From: Sphingomonadales bacterium
GTDB lineage: Bacteria; Pseudomonadota; Alphaproteobacteria; Sphingomonadales; Sphingomonadaceae
DNA length: 47,043 nucleotides
Assembly: GCA_027490095.1 (NCBI GenBank)
Contig: JAIXYT010000028.1
Location: 1-47,043, forward strand
Direction: 5' to 3'
Shown: positions 32,359 through 40,575 of the stretch, in pieces
Layout: every line of letters begins with the position of its first letter
Numbering within the stretch: the first letter of the stretch is position 1
The notes under the pieces: generated by a model
Told to the model about the DNA's origin: nothing
What the model saw: only the letters and a program-made list of their open reading frames with translations
Databases searched by the model: none
Translations under genes and position numbers: made by a program

Positions 32359-34623
32359 TCAGAAGGTGAAGCTCGCCGACAGCAGCGCCGATCGCCCCGG
32401 GGCGACATAGGTGAACGGCGTGCCCGACCGGTAGATGGCGTCGTAGATGTCCTCGTCCGCAATGTTCAGCACATTCAGCCGCAATTCCAGATCGTCGGTC
32501 ACCCGCCACCGCGCCATCGCGTCGAACCGCCAATAGGGGGCAAGCGAGCCATTTCCGGCAACGTTGCCGCCGCCATAGCGCCGCCCGGAATGGAAGACCT
32601 GCCCGCCCAGCTGCACGCCGTCCAGGATCTCGTAGGTCGCAAGCAGGCTTGCACTGTGCCTCGGCACGTTCGGGAAGCGGCCGCCGACTTCGGCCGCATT
32701 GGTCGATTCGATCACCCGCGCATCGATGAAGCTGTAGCCGCCGAACAGCGCCAGATGCTCGGTCGCATTGCCCGCGACTCCCAGCTCCACGCCCTGGCTG
32801 CGCTGCCTGCCCTCCAGGATCAGCACCCCGGCGGTCACGGGGTCGTTCACCCGGGCATTGGTCTTCTCGATGCGGAAGGCCGCAGCCGTCAGCAGCAGGT
32901 TGCCGGCGCCCGGAGCCCACTTCGCCCCCGCCTCGAGGCTGCGGTTGCGTTCGGGATCGAGGCTGGCCGTCGTGGCGCCGAGCCCGCCATAGGACACGCC
33001 GTTGCCATCGATCTGCTCGCCCGACGGGTTCGACGAGGTTGCCCAGGCAAGATAGAGGCTGAGCGGTTCGACCGGTTTCCAGGTGAGCGCCGCGTTCCAG
33101 TTCACGAACCCGGTCGATTGCGACAGCCGGGTCATGGCGCCCGCGGCAGACCGGCCCTGCTGGCGGATGTCATAGGCGTCGAAGCGCGCGCCGCCGGTGA
33201 GGATCAGCTGTTCGCCAAGCTTGATGGTGTCGATCAGATAGACCGCCATGGTGCCGACTTCGGCCTTCGTGCGCGCCCCCGAAAGGGTGCGGAACAGGGG
33301 CCAGGGCTGGTTCGCATTCGGCGCGAAGATCAGCTGCGTGATCGGGATCGCAGGCACGATCACCTCGCCCACCGTTTCCGACTGGGCAAAGGCGAAGGGC
33401 TGATTCTCGACGGATTCGCGCGCGATCTCCACGCCCGCCACCAGCGTATGCGAAAGCGCGCCGCTGTCGAACCGCAGCGTGGCCTGGCTCACATTGGCAA
33501 GCGTCTCTGCCACGGCATTCCGGTTCTTCGGGTTGGCCCTGACCGTCCACAGGGCGGGGTCCGGATTGGTCAGGTTCGGCCCTTCGGGCGCGGACGCGAT
33601 ATAGCTGTTGCGCACCCGGCCCCAGCGGGTCTGGCTTGTCAGGGTCAGGCTGTCGGTCGCTTCGGCCGTGATCCGGCCGGTGACGATATCCGATCGGGTC
33701 TGGGCAAAGTCGCGGCTGTTGAGGCCATAGAATTTCGTGCGGATGCCCTTGATCGGCTCCTGGGTGCGGCTGTCGAAGGGGATGCCCCAGTCGGGCAGGC
33801 CATCGGTCGCAAGGGTGTAGTAATCGAGGTTCAGGTCGACCCCGTCGACTGGCTTCAGCAGCAGCGCAGCCGCGATCCCCCAGCGCCGGTTCCACACCTG
33901 GTCACGCCCGGCGACTTCGGAATCATGCCACAGCCCGTTCAGCCGAAGCACGATTTCCGGCGTGAGCACGCGGTTGGCATCCACCGTGAACCGGCGCGTG
34001 CGGTCGGTCCCGAGCGTCGCGTCGGCCGTCACGAAATTGCCGGCAACCGGCTGCTTGGAGACGATATTGACCGCGCCGCCCGTGGTCCCGCGCCCGCCGA
34101 TGGTGGCGGCCGGCCCCTTCAGCACCTCGATCTGCTCCACGGCAAAGATCTCGCGGCTGACGACACCCGGATCCCGCTGGCCGTCGATGTAGACGTCGTT
34201 GCGCGCCTCGAACCCCCGGATGAACAGCCGGTCGCCGAAGGCATTGCCGCCCTCGCCCGTGCCCAGCGTGATTCCGGGCTGGGTGCGCACAAGATCCCGC
34301 ACCGACAGCGCGCCCAGGTCATCGATCACCGCGCGCGGAATGGCCGAGATGCTGCGCGGCGTGTCCTTCAGCGGTTCGGTCAGGCGGGCATTGCCGGAGC
34401 GGTCGATCTTGTAGGGCGCATCCGGGTCGGCATGGGGATTGGCGCCCGGGCGCTCGGCGGTCACGACGATGGTGGCCGGCACCGCCTGGTCGGCATCCTC
34501 GGCCCGCGCCGCCCCGGCCCACAGCGTGCCGGCCGCCAGCCCCAGCGTGGCCGCCGCCAGTCCCGGCTGGCGCAGCGAGAGCGGACGGGACGTGGCGGCG
34601 CGGATGTTCGGGGACGTGGGCAT
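32359..34623 (-). CDS. TonB-dependent catecholate siderophore receptor (Fiu/CirA-like)
   Basis: Outer-membrane iron-siderophore importer. The 754-residue protein has a signal peptide (about 1-40, ending WAGAARA), a TonB box around TIVVTAERP, a plug domain ([46 protein letters not shown]-type [30 protein letters not shown]) and a beta barrel ending in the aromatic ALLSASFTF. The ATG at 34623 is preferred over 34665 because a Fur-like box lies at 34639-34659 and would otherwise be coding. It forms an iron-uptake pair with the PiuC-type gene. Confidence 0.92.
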   Translation of the reverse strand: MPTSPNIRAATSRPLSLRQPGLAAATLGLAAGTLWAGAARAEDADQAVPATIVVTAERPGANPHADPDAPYKIDRSGNARLTEPLKDTPRSISAIPRAVIDDLGALSVRDLVRTQPGITLGTGEGGNAFGDRLFIRGFEARNDVYIDGQRDPGVVSREIFAVEQIEVLKGPAATIGGRGTTGGAVNIVSKQPVAGNFVTADATLGTDRTRRFTVDANRVLTPEIVLRLNGLWHDSEVAGRDQVWNRRWGIAAALLLKPVDGVDLNLDYYTLATDGLPDWGIPFDSRTQEPIKGIRTKFYGLNSRDFAQTRSDIVTGRITAEATDSLTLTSQTRWGRVRNSYIASAPEGPNLTNPDPALWTVRANPKNRNAVAETLANVSQATLRFDSGALSHTLVAGVEIARESVENQPFAFAQSETVGEVIVPAIPITQLIFAPNANQPWPLFRTLSGARTKAEVGTMAVYLIDTIKLGEQLILTGGARFDAYDIRQQGRSAAGAMTRLSQSTGFVNWNAALTWKPVEPLSLYLAWATSSNPSGEQIDGNGVSYGGLGATTASLDPERNRSLEAGAKWAPGAGNLLLTAAAFRIEKTNARVNDPVTAGVLILEGRQRSQGVELGVAGNATEHLALFGGYSFIDARVIESTNAAEVGGRFPNVPRHSASLLATYEILDGVQLGGQVFHSGRRYGGGNVAGNGSLAPYWRFDAMARWRVTDDLELRLNVLNIADEDIYDAIYRSGTPFTYVAPGRSALLSASFTF

Positions 34624-34638
34624 CGGGGGCGGACTTTC

Positions 34639-34659
34639 TGCAAATGAGAATCTTTCGCA
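34639..34659. promoter_or_regulatory. Fur-like box upstream of the siderophore receptor
   Basis: TGCAAATGAGAATCTTTCGCA: an imperfect palindrome of the TGCxAATgagaATxxTTxGCA type that alphaproteobacterial Fur proteins bind. It lies 16 bases before the chosen receptor start. A second inverted repeat, TGATT-N5-AATCA, lies at 34675-34689. Confidence 0.65.
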
Positions 34660-34712
34660 GGTCACTATTGCGACTGATTTGCAGAATCAATGCCCCATCC
34701 CGGCCGGGCATG

Positions 34713-34743
34713 AAAAAAGCCGCCGCCCCGGGGGGCAGCGGCT
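34713..34743 (-). terminator. intrinsic terminator of ppa
   Basis: On the minus strand, GCCGCTGCCCC and GGGGCGGCGGC form a long stem (one mismatch region) followed by six T residues. It lies about 30 bases after the ppa stop. Confidence 0.8.
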
Positions 34744-34773
34744 CTTTCGGGCCTTCCGGCCGGAAAAGGGGCC

Positions 34774-35322
34774 TCAGGCGGCCTTGTCGGCCATGTGCGC
34801 CTCGTAGCGGGCAATCGCCGCCATCACCATGGCCTCGGCGCCCACCACGTCCACATGGCGGCCGATCTTGGCCCACTTGCCCTTCTCCAGATCCTTGTAG
34901 TGCTGGAAGAAGTGGCCGATCTGCTCGATCAGCACGGGGGGCAGGTCGGTGTAGTTCTTCACGTTGGAATAGAAGGGGTGAAGCTTGTCCACCGGCACGG
35001 CCAGGATCTTCTCGTCCCCGCCGGCCTCGTCTTCCATCAGGATCGCGCCCACTGGGCGCACCCGGATCACCGCGCCGGGCACCACCGCGTGCGGGCCGAT
35101 CACGATCACGTCGATCGGGTCGCCATCCTCCGAAAGGGTGTGCGGCACGAAGCCGTAGTTGCCCGGATAGTACATCGCCGTGTGCAGGAAGCGGTCGACG
35201 AACATGGCGCCCGACGCCTTGTCCAGCTCGTACTTCACCGGCACGCCACCCATCGGAATCTCGATGATGGCGTTCAGGTCCTTGGGCGCATTCTGCCCGG
35301 TGGGGATCTTCATGATGTCCAT
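34774..35322 (-). CDS. ppa: inorganic pyrophosphatase
   Basis: Hydrolyses pyrophosphate to drive biosynthesis. The 182-residue protein is a family I enzyme with [35 protein letters not shown] (the D-x-D-P-x-D signature), [16 protein letters not shown], and a [13 protein letters not shown] end. The ATG at 35322 is chosen because AAGGGG lies upstream and family members start there. It stands alone with its own terminator. Confidence 0.95.
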   Translation of the reverse strand: MDIMKIPTGQNAPKDLNAIIEIPMGGVPVKYELDKASGAMFVDRFLHTAMYYPGNYGFVPHTLSEDGDPIDVIVIGPHAVVPGAVIRVRPVGAILMEDEAGGDEKILAVPVDKLHPFYSNVKNYTDLPPVLIEQIGHFFQHYKDLEKGKWAKIGRHVDVVGAEAMVMAAIARYEAHMADKAA

Positions 35323-35393
35323 GGGTTCGCCCCTTGGGTCGCCAAGGGCCATCCGTCAAGCCAAACTAGGGTTACACCGGCGCGACGCAACGT

Positions 35394-35421
35394 CCCGCGG
35401 GGGCCCCTGGGCCCCCGCGGG
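35394..35421. terminator. perfect 13-bp palindrome between ppa and a TonB receptor gene
   Basis: CCCGCGGGGGCCC and its exact complement are separated by two bases. It lies six bases after the receptor's stop codon. It has no T-run, so it may be a strong mRNA 3' stabiliser rather than an intrinsic terminator. Confidence 0.55.
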
Positions 35422-35426
35422 CGACA

Positions 35427-38150
35427 TCAGAAGCGCACCCGGCCGGTGATCCCGAAGGTGCGGGGCTCGCCCTGAAACTCCAGGAACAGCTGGTTCGCCG
35501 TCGCGCTGATGCCCTGGGCCACGCCGCGGAAGGTGCCCGAACCCTGCAGCGGCATGTCGGCGCCGATCTGGAAATAGCGCTTGTCGAACAGGTTCTGGCC
35601 CCACAGCTCCAGCGACCATTTGCGGTCCTCGCTCGAAACCCCGATCCGGCCGTTGAACAGGATGAAGGCCTCCTGGATCTTCTCGACATCGAGGTCGGAG
35701 CCGGTGTTCATCGAGTCCTGGAAGCGGTAGTCGAGATAGAGGAGGCCGCGAAGCCCGCTCTGCCCCAGCCGCGGGGTCCATTGCGCCGAACCCGTCATCA
35801 CATAGGGCGGCGCATTGGAGATCTGCCGGCCCGGCAGCTGGAACAGCACCGGCGACAGCGGCCGCCCGTTGGTGCCCACCAGGTCACGCTTGTAGTAGGT
35901 CTCGATGTAGGTCAGGCCGGCCGTGAACGACACATCCTCGATCGGGCTTGCATAGAGCTCGATTTCCAGACCCTTCGAGACAACGCCCGGCTGCAGCCGG
36001 TCAGAGGCGCAACCGCCGGTCAGCGCGGAGCCGTCGCTGTCGGCCCCGTTGAGGTCGTCGCGGCAGGCCTGAACGTTGGTGACCTCGAAGTTGATGCCGT
36101 TGAAGGTGTTCAGCTGGAAGTTCGAGAAATCCTGCTTGAAGATCGCGACATTGGCCGAAAAACCGGGCCGCGAGAATTTCGCCCCGATTTCGAAGGCATC
36201 GACCGTTTCCGCCGCGAACTGCAGGTCGACCGCCTCGGGCCGCGCGTTGCCGACCGTGTTGGCCGGCAGCGCCTGCTGGGCCGCGCAGCCGGCGCGCTGG
36301 GCGGCGGTGCCCACGGCCGGGTTGCAGACGATGTCGACCGCCGAGGTGTCGAGGTTGAAGCCGCCGGCCTTGTAGCCGCGCGCCCAGCTCGCATAGACCA
36401 TCAGGTCATCCACCGGCTTCCAGCTCAGGACCACGGTTCCCGTCCACTCGCCCTCGCTGATCTTGGTGCCCGGATCTCCCGCGCTGAAGCCGGGGCCTGC
36501 CGTCCCGTTGATCGCGCAGGGCACGCCGGCGAAGGTGAGGTTGTTGGTCGCCACCGAAATCGGCGTCGTGCTGGTGCGCAGCGCCGAACACAGGGTGTTC
36601 GTGTTGTTGAACACGCTGTCGAGCGTCTTCTCCTCGCTCGTGTAGCGCGCACCGACAGTCAGGCTCAGCCGGTCGGGGATGATGTCGAACACATTGTGCG
36701 TGAACAGCGCCCAGTTGGTGCTGTTGTGCTGGAAATAGGCCCCGGGGCCCACTCCGGTGCCGGGCAGCCGCGACGCGCCCAGGATGCCGGCCGCACCGGC
36801 ATAGCCGGGCCACACCGCCGCCGGCAGGTTGGTGCAGCGCGGCACCCCCAGGTTCAGGTTCGCCGGCGACAGCGCGGCCGCGATCAGGCAGTCGCCGTAC
36901 CGCTCGGCATCCGCGCCGAAGGCGATGTTGTCGGAAACGCGCAGCTTTTCATCGGAGTAGAAGCCGCCGACCAGCCAGTCCAGCCGGTCCTCGAACAGCG
37001 TGCCCTGCAGCCGCAGTTCCTGCGTGAAGGTCTTGAACCGCCGATTGAGATCCGACCGGCCCCAGAAGTCGATGTTGTTGAAGTCCGAATCCTGGCCCTG
37101 GGTGCCGTCGAAGTCGCGATAGGCCGTGATCGAGGTCAGGCTTCCGAAGCCCAGGTTCCAGTTCACTTCGCCGGAAATGCCCCACTGGTCGATGTCGGAC
37201 CGGAAATCCCGGTTGGGCGAGATCGCCACCTTGAACAGCTCGCCCGGCTGGATCTGCGAACCCAGGCCGCGCAGGATCGGCAGCAGCGTGTTGGGCCCCT
37301 GCACCACATTGCCCTGCGCATCCCGCGCAAGCGAGCGGGCCGGGCCAACGGCTGCCGCGCAGCACTGCTCGCGGTGCTTGGCATAGTCGCCGATCAGGCG
37401 GATCGAGAAATCGGCCGACGGCTCCCAATAAAGCTGCCCGCGCAGCAGCCAGCGGTCGCGGTCGTTGAAGCTGCGATCGGAAACCACATCCTCGACGAAC
37501 CCGTCGCGCTTGGTCCAGACCCCCTCGAGCTTGCCGGCGAGCTTGCCTTCGACCAGCTCGTAGTTGACCCCGCCTTCCAGCCGGATCTGGTTGTAGTTTC
37601 CGTAAGTACCTGCTGCATAGACATAATTCTCGAACGCCGGCTTTTTGGTGACGACGTTCAGAAGACCGGCCGACGCGTTGCGGCCGAACAGCGTGCCCTG
37701 GGGGCCCCGCAGCACCTCGATCCGCTCGATCTCGCCCAGTTCCGAAAGGCCAGTGCCGGTGCGGCTGCGATAGACCCCGTCGATGAACAGCGCGACCGAG
37801 CTCTCGATGCCGGGGTTCTCGCCGACGGTGCCGACCCCGCGGATCCGCGCCGAGAAGTTCACTTCCGAAGTCGCACCCGACACCAGCAGCGACGGTGCAA
37901 GCTGGTTCAGCGCGCGGATGTCGGTGGCGCCCGAATTGGCAATCTGGTCGCCGGAAATGGCGCTGACCGCAATCGGCACGTCCGACAGCGACTGCGCCCG
38001 CCGCGTGGCCGTCACGATGATGTCGCCACCGCTCGTCGGTTCGGTGGAAGCCTGGTTCTGGGCAACCTCCTGGGCAAGGGCAGCCGCCGGAAGCAAGCTG
38101 GATGCAACAAGCGCGACAACCGCGCACGACATGCGAAGTCCTGGGTTCAT
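35427..38150 (-). CDS. TonB-dependent receptor (large, unassigned substrate)
   Basis: The 907-residue outer-membrane protein has a signal peptide (LRMSCAVVALVASSLLPAAA, then LAQ), a TonB box GDIIVTATRRAQ near 42-53, and a plug with SDVPIAVSAISGDQI, RIRGVGTVGENPG and VLRGPQGTLFGRNASAGLLN. The long barrel ends FGITGRVRF. It belongs to the sphingomonad/caulobacter receptor group used for diverse substrates. Several cysteine-bearing loops (EQCCAAAVGP, CRDDLNG, CASDRL) suggest disulfides outside. GGAGG precedes the ATG; a hairpin GGGC-AAAAA-GCCC lies just before that site. It is divergent from imuA. Confidence 0.9.
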   Translation of the reverse strand: MNPGLRMSCAVVALVASSLLPAAALAQEVAQNQASTEPTSGGDIIVTATRRAQSLSDVPIAVSAISGDQIANSGATDIRALNQLAPSLLVSGATSEVNFSARIRGVGTVGENPGIESSVALFIDGVYRSRTGTGLSELGEIERIEVLRGPQGTLFGRNASAGLLNVVTKKPAFENYVYAAGTYGNYNQIRLEGGVNYELVEGKLAGKLEGVWTKRDGFVEDVVSDRSFNDRDRWLLRGQLYWEPSADFSIRLIGDYAKHREQCCAAAVGPARSLARDAQGNVVQGPNTLLPILRGLGSQIQPGELFKVAISPNRDFRSDIDQWGISGEVNWNLGFGSLTSITAYRDFDGTQGQDSDFNNIDFWGRSDLNRRFKTFTQELRLQGTLFEDRLDWLVGGFYSDEKLRVSDNIAFGADAERYGDCLIAAALSPANLNLGVPRCTNLPAAVWPGYAGAAGILGASRLPGTGVGPGAYFQHNSTNWALFTHNVFDIIPDRLSLTVGARYTSEEKTLDSVFNNTNTLCSALRTSTTPISVATNNLTFAGVPCAINGTAGPGFSAGDPGTKISEGEWTGTVVLSWKPVDDLMVYASWARGYKAGGFNLDTSAVDIVCNPAVGTAAQRAGCAAQQALPANTVGNARPEAVDLQFAAETVDAFEIGAKFSRPGFSANVAIFKQDFSNFQLNTFNGINFEVTNVQACRDDLNGADSDGSALTGGCASDRLQPGVVSKGLEIELYASPIEDVSFTAGLTYIETYYKRDLVGTNGRPLSPVLFQLPGRQISNAPPYVMTGSAQWTPRLGQSGLRGLLYLDYRFQDSMNTGSDLDVEKIQEAFILFNGRIGVSSEDRKWSLELWGQNLFDKRYFQIGADMPLQGSGTFRGVAQGISATANQLFLEFQGEPRTFGITGRVRF

Positions 38151-38342
38151 CATGTCCTCCCCGGGCTTTTTGCCCATTTGCGACACGAACTGTGCGCCGA
38201 ACCATGAGTCTGCGCAATCCTGCTGCGCAGCAAAACGCATGCTTCGCAATAGGCTGTGGCAGCAAGGGCACAGCCGGCACAGTCCGGGCCACACTTGACT
38301 CTCCAGGCCGAAAACGGAATTTGGAACAAAACAGGAACATAT
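38151..38342. promoter_or_regulatory. divergent regulatory region between the TonB receptor and imuA
   Basis: 192 bases with no gene. It contains an inverted repeat CTGCGCA-N7-TGCGCAG (38210-38230), a small hairpin near 38163-38175 just before the receptor ribosome binding site, and the LexA box next to imuA. Confidence 0.6.
38325..38339 (+). promoter_or_regulatory. LexA (SOS) box of imuA-imuB-dnaE2
   Basis: GAAC-AAAACAG-GAAC is an exact direct repeat with a seven-base spacer, the alphaproteobacterial LexA site (GTTC-N7-GTTC on the other strand). It ends three bases before the imuA ATG, and its second half shares the AGGA ribosome binding site. Confidence 0.85.
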
Positions 38343-39143
38343 ATGCAGACCGAGTCGACCCCGTCCGGCCCGGCCGCCCGTCCCGCAGGGCCTGCCCCAG
38401 CGGGCCGGCAGAGGGGGTCGCCGGCCCCTGAGCCACCGTCCCCGGCGGACCCTGCCGAGCAGGGGCGCCTGCACGAACTGCATGCGGCGTCCGCCGCGGA
38501 TGCACCGTCGGCCGCCGCCGCTGCCCTTCTGGTGGCCGCAGCCAGCTGCCCCGATCGCGCCATCGCCTGGCTTCGCCTGCAAGCCGCCGAACGCCGCACC
38601 GGGGCCCTCTATGGCCCCGGACTTGCCGACCTCGGCCTGCCGCCCGAGCGGCTGCTGATGGCCGTCCTGCCCGACGAGCTCGCCCTGCTGAAGGCCGGCA
38701 CGGACCTGCTGAAATCGCGCGCATTCGGTGCCGTCCTCATGGAGCTGCACGGGCCTTGCCGCCGGCTCGACCTCACGACCAGCCGCCGCCTGGCGCTTGC
38801 CGCGGCTGCCGGCAACTGCCTCGCCCTGCTGCTGCGGGCAGAGGCAGACCCCGTGCCCTCGTCGGCCTGGCGGCGCTGGCAGGTCGCGTCGGCCCCCTCG
38901 CGCCCGCTGGCAGCGCTTGCACCCGGCGCGCCGGCCTTCGCCTTCGAGCTGCTGCGCAACCGCGCCGGCCCGTCGGGCGCCAGACATGCGCTCGACTGGG
39001 CGCAGGGCCGCCTCGTCCCCCGCGCACCCGACGCCCCCCGCGCACCCGACATGGCGGAGACCCCCGATGCACCTGCCCTACCTCGCACTGCGCTTCCCCT
39101 TCCTGTCGGCCGATCGCTGCCGCCGGGGCGGCGCGCCGCCTGA
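38343..39143 (+). CDS. imuA: ImuA, SOS mutasome accessory protein
   Basis: RecA-like protein that helps ImuB and DnaE2 in damage-induced mutagenesis. The 266-residue protein has an alanine/proline-rich N-terminus, then LHELHAASAADAPSAAAAAL, RAIAWLRLQ, LYGPGLADLGLPPERLLMAV, and LELHGPCRRLDLTTSRRLAL-type segments of the ImuA family. The Walker A of RecA is absent. It is the first gene after the LexA box, and it overlaps imuB by 77 bases. Confidence 0.88.
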   Translation: MQTESTPSGPAARPAGPAPAGRQRGSPAPEPPSPADPAEQGRLHELHAASAADAPSAAAAALLVAAASCPDRAIAWLRLQAAERRTGALYGPGLADLGLPPERLLMAVLPDELALLKAGTDLLKSRAFGAVLMELHGPCRRLDLTTSRRLALAAAAGNCLALLLRAEADPVPSSAWRRWQVASAPSRPLAALAPGAPAFAFELLRNRAGPSGARHALDWAQGRLVPRAPDAPRAPDMAETPDAPALPRTALPLPVGRSLPPGRRAA

Positions 39144-40575
39144 CCCGCCCTTCGCCCTCGTGGAGCGGCAGGGGAATGCCCTGCGCCTCGCCGCCGTCAG
39201 CCCGGAGGCCCTTGCTGCAGGCCTGCTGCCGGGCCTCGCACTCGCCGATGCCCGGGCGCGCCTCCCGCTGCTCGCCGCCTTCCCGCACGATCCCGCCGCC
39301 GATGCAGCGCTTCTGCGCCGCCTCGCGCGCCTCTCCGGGGATTTCACCCCCATGGTCGCGCTCGAGCCGCCGGACGCGCTTCTGCTGGAAATCGGCGGCT
39401 CGGCCCATCTGTTCGGCGGCGCGCAGAAACTGGCGGCGGCCCTTGCCAGCCGCATCGAGGCCGAGGGCCTCGCGCAGGCCCATGCCTTCGGCGACACGCC
39501 CGACGCCGCGCTCGCCTTTGCCTGCCATCCGTCGGCAGGCGGAGACTGGCGCCGCCTGCCGGCCGCCGCGCTGGGCCTCGCGCCCGAGGACGAGGCCGCA
39601 CTCCGGCGCGCAGGCCTGCGCACGCTCGCCGATATCGCAAGCCGCCCCCGCCGGGCACTTGCCGCCCGCTTCGGCCTGCCGGCCCTCACCGCCCTCGACC
39701 GGATCGCCGGCGGCGTCGTCCGCCCGCTGAAGCCGCGCAAGGGCCGGCCGTCCCTCATGTTCGAACAGCGCCTCCCCGAACCCCTGCTCATGGCCGATGC
39801 CGTGGGCCTGATCCTCGAACGCCTCGCGGTCCGCGCCGCAAGGCGGCTTCAGCGCCTCGGCCTCGGCGGGCGCCGCTTCACCGCCGGCCTGTTCCGCACC
39901 GACGGCCTGTGCCAGCAACTGGGCGTCGAAAGCGGCCGTGCCACCCGCGATCCTGCCGCCATCACGGCCCTGTTCGCGGAGCGCATCGCAGCGCTCGCCG
40001 ACCCGCTGGACCCGGGTTTCGGCTACGACCGGTTCACGCTGGCGGTGGGCGCCGCCGAACCGCTTGCCGCGGCCCAGCCCACGCTCGAGGGCGATGCCGG
40101 CAGCGGCCCCGCGCGCGATGCCCTCATCGACCGGCTGTCGGTCCGCTTCGGGGCCAACCGGCTGCTGCGGCTGCAACCGGCAGACCGGCATCTTCCCGAA
40201 CACGCCCAGCATCGCGTGCCGGCAGCCGGCAGCAGGGCCATGCCCTGGCCCCTGTCGCCCCCGGCCGAAACCCCCATGCGGCCGCTGTTCCTGCTGGACC
40301 CGCCCGAGCCGGTCGAGGTGCTCGCCGAGGTGCCCGACGGCCCGCCCCACCGCTTCCGCTGGCGGCGGCAGCAGCACCGCATCGCGCTGGCCGAGGGCCC
40401 CGAACGCATCGTGCCCGAATGGTGGCGCAGCCGCTCCGGGCGGCTCGATGCCGGCCACACCCGCGACTACTGGCGCGTGGAGGACGAGGGCGGCCGCCGC
40501 TTCTGGCTGTTCCGCGCCGGCTTCTACGGTGCCGACGCCCCGCCCCGCTGGTTCATGCACGGCCTCTTTGCATGA
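39067..40575 (+). CDS. imuB: ImuB, inactive Y-family polymerase-like protein
   Basis: Hub of the mutasome that links DnaE2, ImuA and the beta clamp. The 502-residue protein has a Y-family-like fold starting HLPYLALRFPFLSADRCRR, with LEIGGSAHLFGG where active polymerases keep catalytic acids, fitting the known loss of activity. The helix-hairpin-helix region LRRAGLRTLADIASRPRRAL is intact, and the C-terminus ends EWWRSRSGRLDAGHTRDYWR, VEDEGGRRFWLFRAGFY. GGAGA lies six bases before the ATG. Its stop overlaps the dnaE2 start (ATGA). Confidence 0.9.
   Translation: MHLPYLALRFPFLSADRCRRGGAPPDPPFALVERQGNALRLAAVSPEALAAGLLPGLALADARARLPLLAAFPHDPAADAALLRRLARLSGDFTPMVALEPPDALLLEIGGSAHLFGGAQKLAAALASRIEAEGLAQAHAFGDTPDAALAFACHPSAGGDWRRLPAAALGLAPEDEAALRRAGLRTLADIASRPRRALAARFGLPALTALDRIAGGVVRPLKPRKGRPSLMFEQRLPEPLLMADAVGLILERLAVRAARRLQRLGLGGRRFTAGLFRTDGLCQQLGVESGRATRDPAAITALFAERIAALADPLDPGFGYDRFTLAVGAAEPLAAAQPTLEGDAGSGPARDALIDRLSVRFGANRLLRLQPADRHLPEHAQHRVPAAGSRAMPWPLSPPAETPMRPLFLLDPPEPVEVLAEVPDGPPHRFRWRRQQHRIALAEGPERIVPEWWRSRSGRLDAGHTRDYWRVEDEGGRRFWLFRAGFYGADAPPRWFMHGLFA

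Noticed and set aside
35781-38207. 808-codon plus-strand frame antisense to the large TonB receptor
   Set aside because: Low-complexity arginine-rich product without motifs; the receptor on the other strand is certain.
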